A stretch of 64,000 nucleotides of DNA from Monocercomonoides exilis (lineage: Eukaryota; Preaxostyla; Oxymonadida; Polymastigidae), in contig LSRY02000001.1 in NCBI GenBank assembly GCA_001643675.2, positions 1,049,501 through 1,113,500 on the forward strand. The letters run 5' to 3'. Shown here piece after piece: positions 63,301 to 64,000 of the stretch; positions within the stretch are counted from its first letter, which is position 1, and the number at the start of each line of letters is the position of its first letter. The position numbers were made by a program, and so were the translations under genes. The notes beneath the pieces were generated by a model. The model saw only the letters and a list, made by a program, of their open reading frames with translations. It searched no databases and had not been told where the DNA came from.

Positions 63301-64000
63301 TGAAGTCATTTCTTTGACTTCAGGATCTCTTTATATGAAAGGAAAGAATTCTTCTATTACTCATTCAGTATCGCTTAACAATGCTTGTGCAAATTCTTTG
63401 AGGTTCTATTTTTATTTCACTGTAAACGCTGAAATGAGGCAGCTAAGATTTATTGTTCCTTCAAGTGGCTCATCTTTGGAGTCGCAGATTTACATAAGTC
63501 ACTCATCGTCAGTAATCAGCTTTATTAGTTGCTCTGTTTCAACTTCCAATTCTTCTCCAATGACGAAGCCTTTTGTAGCAGTTCAGAGCGGAAGAATTAA
63601 TTTTAACGATATCGTTTTTGACTTTCGTAATGCAGCCAGCAGTAATCAAATTTTGACCAGTCAAGCACCTTTCGTTACAGCGTTATCCAGCCAAAGTTAT
63701 GTTTCATTTAATAACTCAGTCATGAATACAGTGAGGTTCGCTGGTTCAAATGGTTCCTATGTGTATGCAAAGGAGAATTCTTCTTTAGAAGTTAAGAACT
63801 GCACATGGAATGACGTATCATTAGAACAGTCTTCGCTCCTCACTTTGATATCTCCAAATTTTGTGTCAATAAGCAATACTCAAATTGAATCCGTTTCCTC
63901 AACAAACCACAATGGCCCTGCGCTGTTCATTGATGATTCGACATCTTTTAATTCGGTCGGAACCATTTCTCTTTCAAATTCTTCTTTCCGCAGCTGTTCT
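60347..64000 (+). CDS. Second giant beta-helix surface protein, cut by the window edge
   Basis: The frame is open from an ATG at 60347 to the end of the window (1,218 codons, no stop). It starts with a signal peptide (MLIVVFLCLVTVRQ). The visible part is extracellular in style: NxS/T sites, glycine-rich turns (GDNGGGAIWC, GHGGGVYA, YAGGGIAFHN, GRGGGLYLHL) and CxF/NCxFxxC strands typical of pectin-lyase-like beta-helices. Two module-opening motifs are present near residues 567 (LYVGTDGSDWRNCGY, then WKCRTIKHAVDRW) and 949 (YIYASDKGINVSACGF, then KYQCNSLPLAM). They match those in the surface gene at 49394-57274, so the two are paralogues in architecture. No membrane helix or kinase-like domain is reached. 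Function unknown. Confidence 0.8.
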   Translation, partial: MLIVVFLCLVTVRQSVVVQFNVPTSQTDLNFLLKYSVTNASRKNIYNSSNYFLDSFKYSASSISFNDEQIRIKGTGLTILHSESINCEEMFHLVNTTIELLSLTLDIEGNASYAIVDKQSSLFLSSILYSIHMNNSNPLIKADGKIQMNNVSLKFDSQTERICPSLVEFQRDGTIGISFSKFDSIINSIKGPFIAQGNINELKANDNLFINLTTSSSFKAVQNNKIHFQRPIQKNNIRIPEETNDNFNHYSVKYIYIWNNQFSNTVNPVTGGIIGCGESVVEFKAHNCSFIKAHTRYDAHLRHESGAATYEGDEFIGCWTNGDNGGGAIWCKDTNLWIDSCVFNACAVYGNDPQGHGGGVYAREEGFKVCRSSNFTQNHADYAGGGIAFHNISRHVIQNCIFDCNNAGYYSAFQSIHLGDDSSFSGLKVRNGSVSGFASAFSIQAAGGWVTVSDCEMIHGTAQDEIGAIYIGSPCNYGDIRLSYLWFANNVLNPSANVFHANDVVVDKVWFEYMSDRSRWINCLSISNSPHVFFRLGAWPGGNADDSYIPFPQEHLYVGTDGSDWRNCGYNTSWKCRTIKHAVDRWGDPRTCNIQQFDATYYESNINVCGNKNIFLDGHSKNTILATAGTMIYVGDSGKLNLTQFNINWGIQHVIAQVTSGAFIMDNCAVTGGNSQHSDNGIYLTGGSTTITSCSFTSLSTISNPTIKINPNSYCNIIHSSFTSLNSQNGNGCAVEGTISNGKALQISYTTFSNISLSKGNGSPIYLEVQSGGTFNCENNTFYKCNSNIATNQCGGGSYLRLRQNSAANVKNCTFNCCQASVTTSKTYNQLERGSDTSKGYTKLGRGGGLYLHLFDANVQFRITNMKNDSNKADFGRDIFVSSPDLSTSITRSCITPFNDQGSDQIYSDNEIHMMAGYDNHNSWTHIPLIYYIKTLPSYIYASDKGINVSACGFIKYQCNSLPLAMRRQTSSRKNIQVDTNVVVNEVISLTSGSLYMKGKNSSITHSVSLNNACANSLRFYFYFTVNAEMRQLRFIVPSSGSSLESQIYISHSSSVISFISCSVSTSNSSPMTKPFVAVQSGRINFNDIVFDFRNAASSNQILTSQAPFVTALSSQSYVSFNNSVMNTVRFAGSNGSYVYAKENSSLEVKNCTWNDVSLEQSSLLTLISPNFVSISNTQIESVSSTNHNGPALFIDDSTSFNSVGTISLSNSSFRSCS

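Noticed and set aside
1-64000. Altered genetic code (TAA/TAG as glutamine, known in some oxymonads)
   Set aside because: Recognised genes end naturally at TAA (NOC1, PIG-X), TAG (activase, RP2) and TGA (kinesin, RCE1), and no in-frame TAA or TAG is needed inside conserved domains.

Overview
The window is nuclear DNA of an anaerobic, flagellated protist. The genes are broken by short (about 40-140 nt), AT-rich spliceosomal introns. The stop codons TAA, TAG and TGA are all used, so the genetic code looks standard. A [FeFe]-hydrogenase-like protein and a very large bacterial-type 2-hydroxyacyl-CoA dehydratase activase sit among flagellar genes and giant beta-helix membrane proteins ending in a kinase-like domain. 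This mix suggests a metamonad of the Preaxostyla/oxymonad type (Monocercomonoides- or Blattamonas-like). That placement is inference; no rRNA or other decisive marker is present.

Layout: 0.9-2.5 kb hydrogenase-like (-); 2.6-6.9 kb kinesin-8 (+); 7.2-10.7 kb ribosome-biogenesis factor NOC1/CEBPZ (+); 11.0-12.4 kb TMEM231 (-, seven exons); 12.6-13.1 kb TRAPPC4 (-); 13.3-14.0 kb POLE3/NF-YB-like histone fold (+); 14.2-14.5 kb RNA polymerase subunit RPB12 (-), 17 bp from the start of a 3,771-residue adenylate kinase 9 homologue (+, 14.5-26.2 kb); 26.4-33.6 kb activase (+); 34.0-36.8 kb CCDC61/VFL3 (+); 37.1-39.4 kb UTP15 (-); 39.6-40.6 kb PIG-X (+); 40.8-41.9 kb RCE1 (+); 42.3-43.9 kb RP2 (-); 44.1-45.2 kb thioredoxin-fold secretory protein (+); 45.7-47.0 kb charged unknown protein (-); a 2.4-kb AT-rich gap; 49.4-57.3 kb giant surface protein with pseudokinase (+); 57.9-59.9 kb histidyl-tRNA synthetase (+); 60.3 kb to the right edge, a second giant surface protein, incomplete (+).

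The gene models were rebuilt by hand: family alignments fixed the exon phases, and each finished model sums to a whole number of codons. Several genes (TMEM231, TRAPPC4, RPB12, PIG-X, RCE1, RP2, CCDC61) can only be recognised once the exons are joined. Functionally the window holds basal body and cilium genes (TMEM231, RP2, CCDC61, AK9, possibly kinesin-8), secretory-pathway and lipid-modification genes (TRAPPC4, PIG-X, RCE1, thioredoxin-like), nucleolar and transcription genes (NOC1, UTP15, RPB12, POLE3-like), and anaerobic redox genes of bacterial ancestry (hydrogenase-like, activase). Most introns begin GTTTG rather than GTAAGT or GTATGT. Five gene pairs are divergent with 17-185 bp between start codons. 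No tRNA, rRNA, CRISPR array or transposon was seen.
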